A DNA stretch of 7,543 bases, from NCBI GenBank assembly GCA_030587505.1, contig JAUQYY010000218.1, positions 1 through 7,543 of the forward strand, given 5' to 3'. The first letter of the stretch is position 1, and every line of letters starts with the position of its first letter. Below are positions 7,101 to 7,543 of this stretch, piece by piece. The translations under genes and the position numbers were made by a program. Under the pieces are notes generated by a model that was not told the DNA's origin, did not search any database, and saw nothing but the letters and a program-made list of their open reading frames with translations. This DNA is from Candidatus Sigynarchaeota archaeon (lineage in GTDB: Archaea; Asgardarchaeota; Jordarchaeia; Jordarchaeales; Jordarchaeaceae).

Positions 7101-7348
7101 TCCTTGGCCTTTTCTAACTGTTTCTTGAAGTCATCCGTGCTCTCTGACCTGTTCGCCTGTAGGAGGCTGCAGTGCCCTGCGAAGTAATTCGCCTCCGCTT
7201 CCATCAACCTATTCTTCAACGCGGAGTAGAGTTCAGCAGCTTCCACATAGTTTTTAACCGCTCTACTCCAGTTTCCTCTTCTTTCAGCCTCATATCCAGC
7301 CATAAAAGCTTTATCCGCTCTCTCAAGGCTAGGCTTCTTACCAAACAC
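4118..7348 (-). CDS. giant TPR alpha-solenoid protein with C-terminal Ig-like domain
   Basis: This 1076-residue protein has no signal peptide or membrane helix and should be cytoplasmic. Residues 11 to about 930 are all helical. Clear TPR-type helix pairs lie at about 11-45 (AGYEAERRGNWSRAVKNYVE), 515-555, 558-597 (DDRKGNYKMASDYYLEASKK), 608-640 (DWETARKYYEKALPLFP) and 715-745 (GREGKHEAAIVHFNAAIEKM); other stretches are degenerate repeats. Residues about 968-1076 switch to beta: FQTGEEITVDFEISNVG, then a PPDFEI strand, EKGQTEKLTIKIKP and a last strand RLNIPIMV. That is a CARDB/Ig-like sandwich, usually a protein-binding module. The GTG start at 7348 is supported by GAGGG; it encodes MFGKKPSLERADKAF. 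A longin gene follows after 51 bases. Solenoid plus Ig-like end plus a longin partner recalls adaptor large chains (with appendage) and TRAPPC8-11-type subunits. Similarity is architectural, not demonstrated homology; a general scaffold or signalling TPR protein is the alternative. Confidence 0.93.
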   Translation of the reverse strand: MFGKKPSLERADKAFMAGYEAERRGNWSRAVKNYVEAAELYSALKNRLMEAEANYFAGHCSLLQANRSESTDDFKKQLEKAKDYWESTRKIHIKLEVEDIKPDIRGAIIDSSLMLSSLADLLEEQDLTKRKSRFFDVIEGLEKCSEIYQKYEELEKAGIVEFWLGMIKLQNYMYLDLEKREGILTSAIINFNNAERLLEDANKERPSLCLPSLVNKAKIARVLESKEPDEIKRKMLSNIRDDEAKTQEEGLAFCEGVAALNLSRADFHQATFIKKIGERIRLLQEALKISDQALSSFTKNKEQNLIAETYFISAKASRELVEIIPVRGKHEELLKAAYEGFKKCLRHSKIREDIWITANVLAEIPGVIADYSGFIKSEVLKREILREGASFGREALEYVKKLPNDLKFLGKLYESMAKYVLTTSIIGEGREITAEEMEKIVDLRSRAFRYGERAVEYFGKISEGNPAFEITVKAGYLLSKVGTSDQEKIEVLERVESFAEKAIEQYKSQEEDLRAAKVSYLLGQIYEDLWQLSGNEDYYRKAKSSFADASKLYTNVDWLESSAQCLCRLAELDDRKGNYKMASDYYLEASKKYEKAALEHPTLKDQAKYARAMHNIELAKEKEREDWETARKYYEKALPLFPKIYEHEAKFYEAKVRLLEAESMSMGRVGERAAQLFSSAAQMFRQSTSQLKVGLETSTLVNLARIFADLAEAKERIERGLLAGREGKHEAAIVHFNAAIEKMEALPAEASISSEDVNAMILFVKALLEFERTQIDNALETYQAAAKLFQESSVLFTNERMKNISKGYSDLCYGVENLVRCMEAEADPMKEYINATTYFERSQKFFQEAGLSNYVDYLEAMKNYLDGVRYSRKLKLEGVDEARMSYYRMIEISLTNAIDNFQKSGHIYMKEKAAFELERIKREQVLHEYLSLVGSTQLEGMEGFTLSIPREAFENAFVILRVVNPIAHSVFQTGEEITVDFEISNVGAEAATLEEIENITPPDFEIKSEAVSQLYVGKSSMSLEGKTLEKGQTEKLTIKIKPTKPGLFNYQPTLIYRDEKKNKKFFRLNIPIMVSE

Positions 7349-7543
7349 CGTTTAACCCTCATTAACACCGGGTGAATTTGGGTTGGATATGTTTACACGA
7401 GGTTCTGGGTCTCTGAAAGGCCCATTAACACTAAATTTCTCCGCAACCCTATCCATTTGTTAAGTTTCTTTTTGAGTTTTGGTTAGCTATGTATAATTAT
7501 TTCAATATAGATAAATAAATTTGTATTACTTTTTGGCCTCCGA
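7349..7543 (-). promoter_or_regulatory. upstream region of the giant TPR gene, candidate promoter and leader
   Basis: The far part (7485-7530) is strongly AT-rich, with minus-strand TTTATTTATCTATATT and AATTATACAT stretches that could supply a TATA box. That would leave a leader of more than 100 bases. The leader contains a short stem (GGGTCT at 7407-7412 with AGGCCC at 7418-7423, one wobble pair) and the 12-mer TTTACACGAGGT at 7392-7403, also found at the 3' end of the first longin gene. No other gene is convincing here; one 29-codon minus-strand frame ends at 7393. Confidence 0.35.
7356..7360 (-). promoter_or_regulatory. Shine-Dalgarno site selecting the GTG start of the giant TPR gene
   Basis: The minus strand reads GAGGG, seven bases before the GTG at 7348. 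An ATG overlapping this region (7360-7362) is out of frame with the gene, and no in-frame ATG occurs before residue 16, so the GTG is the best start. Confidence 0.6.

Noticed and set aside
7393..7482. A 29-codon minus-strand frame in the leader as a real gene
   Set aside because: It is very short, has no convincing start or ribosome site and lies in AT-rich DNA where such frames arise by chance; kept only as a weak observation about the shared 12-mer.
1..7543. Mobile element, tRNA or rRNA content
   Set aside because: I found no transposase-like protein, no terminal inverted repeats with target duplications, and no cloverleaf or rRNA-like segment in any gap.

Overview
This window reads as archaeal DNA. 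Three of the four minus-strand genes start just downstream of purine-rich Shine-Dalgarno sites (GGAGGAG, GAGGGTGA, GAGGG), and two genes start with GTG. The proteins also point to archaea: a heavily N-glycosylation-prone membrane ectoprotein, TPR solenoids and longin-type small proteins. The combination suggests a TACK-type lineage (Bathyarchaeia-like) or a relative, but nothing here fixes the taxon and there is no rRNA or tRNA.

Layout. A plus-strand gene (up to 1750) enters from the left edge and is almost certainly the C-terminal part of a larger protein. It has a beta-sandwich, a glutamine-amidotransferase-like Rossmann domain, an Ig-like domain, one membrane helix and a basic coiled-coil tail. 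The domain order resembles the region that follows the subtilisin domain in site-1-protease-like S8 peptidases, so the catalytic part is expected just left of the window. It converges on four minus-strand genes that fill the rest. In their direction of transcription these are a 1076-residue TPR solenoid with a C-terminal Ig-like domain (7348-4118), a 140-residue longin-like protein (4066-3644), a 274-residue TPR protein with six 40-residue repeats (3236-2412), and a second longin-like protein of about 150 residues (2282-1824).

The most interesting point is that the minus-strand block is two successive 'TPR then longin' pairs. The two longin proteins are recognisable homologues of each other, and their beta1-beta2 hairpins resemble the N-termini of clathrin-adaptor mu and sigma subunits. 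A long alpha-solenoid ending in an Ig-like domain, encoded 51 bases before a longin protein, recalls eukaryotic adaptor/coat and TRAPP-type complexes. I infer a cytoplasmic solenoid-longin assembly. Its role in membrane trafficking, scaffolding or GTPase regulation is not shown by the sequence.

The non-coding stretches are AT-rich. The 407-base gap between the two pairs holds a possible tiny gene or gene remnant (3411-3524, open back to 3566), repeated AACCTTTAC words and a small hairpin. The 129-base gap before the second longin gene holds nested inverted repeats. The 195-base leader at the right edge holds candidate promoter DNA, a small hairpin and a 12-mer shared with the 3' end of the first longin gene. 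I saw no CRISPR array, insertion sequence, tRNA or rRNA.
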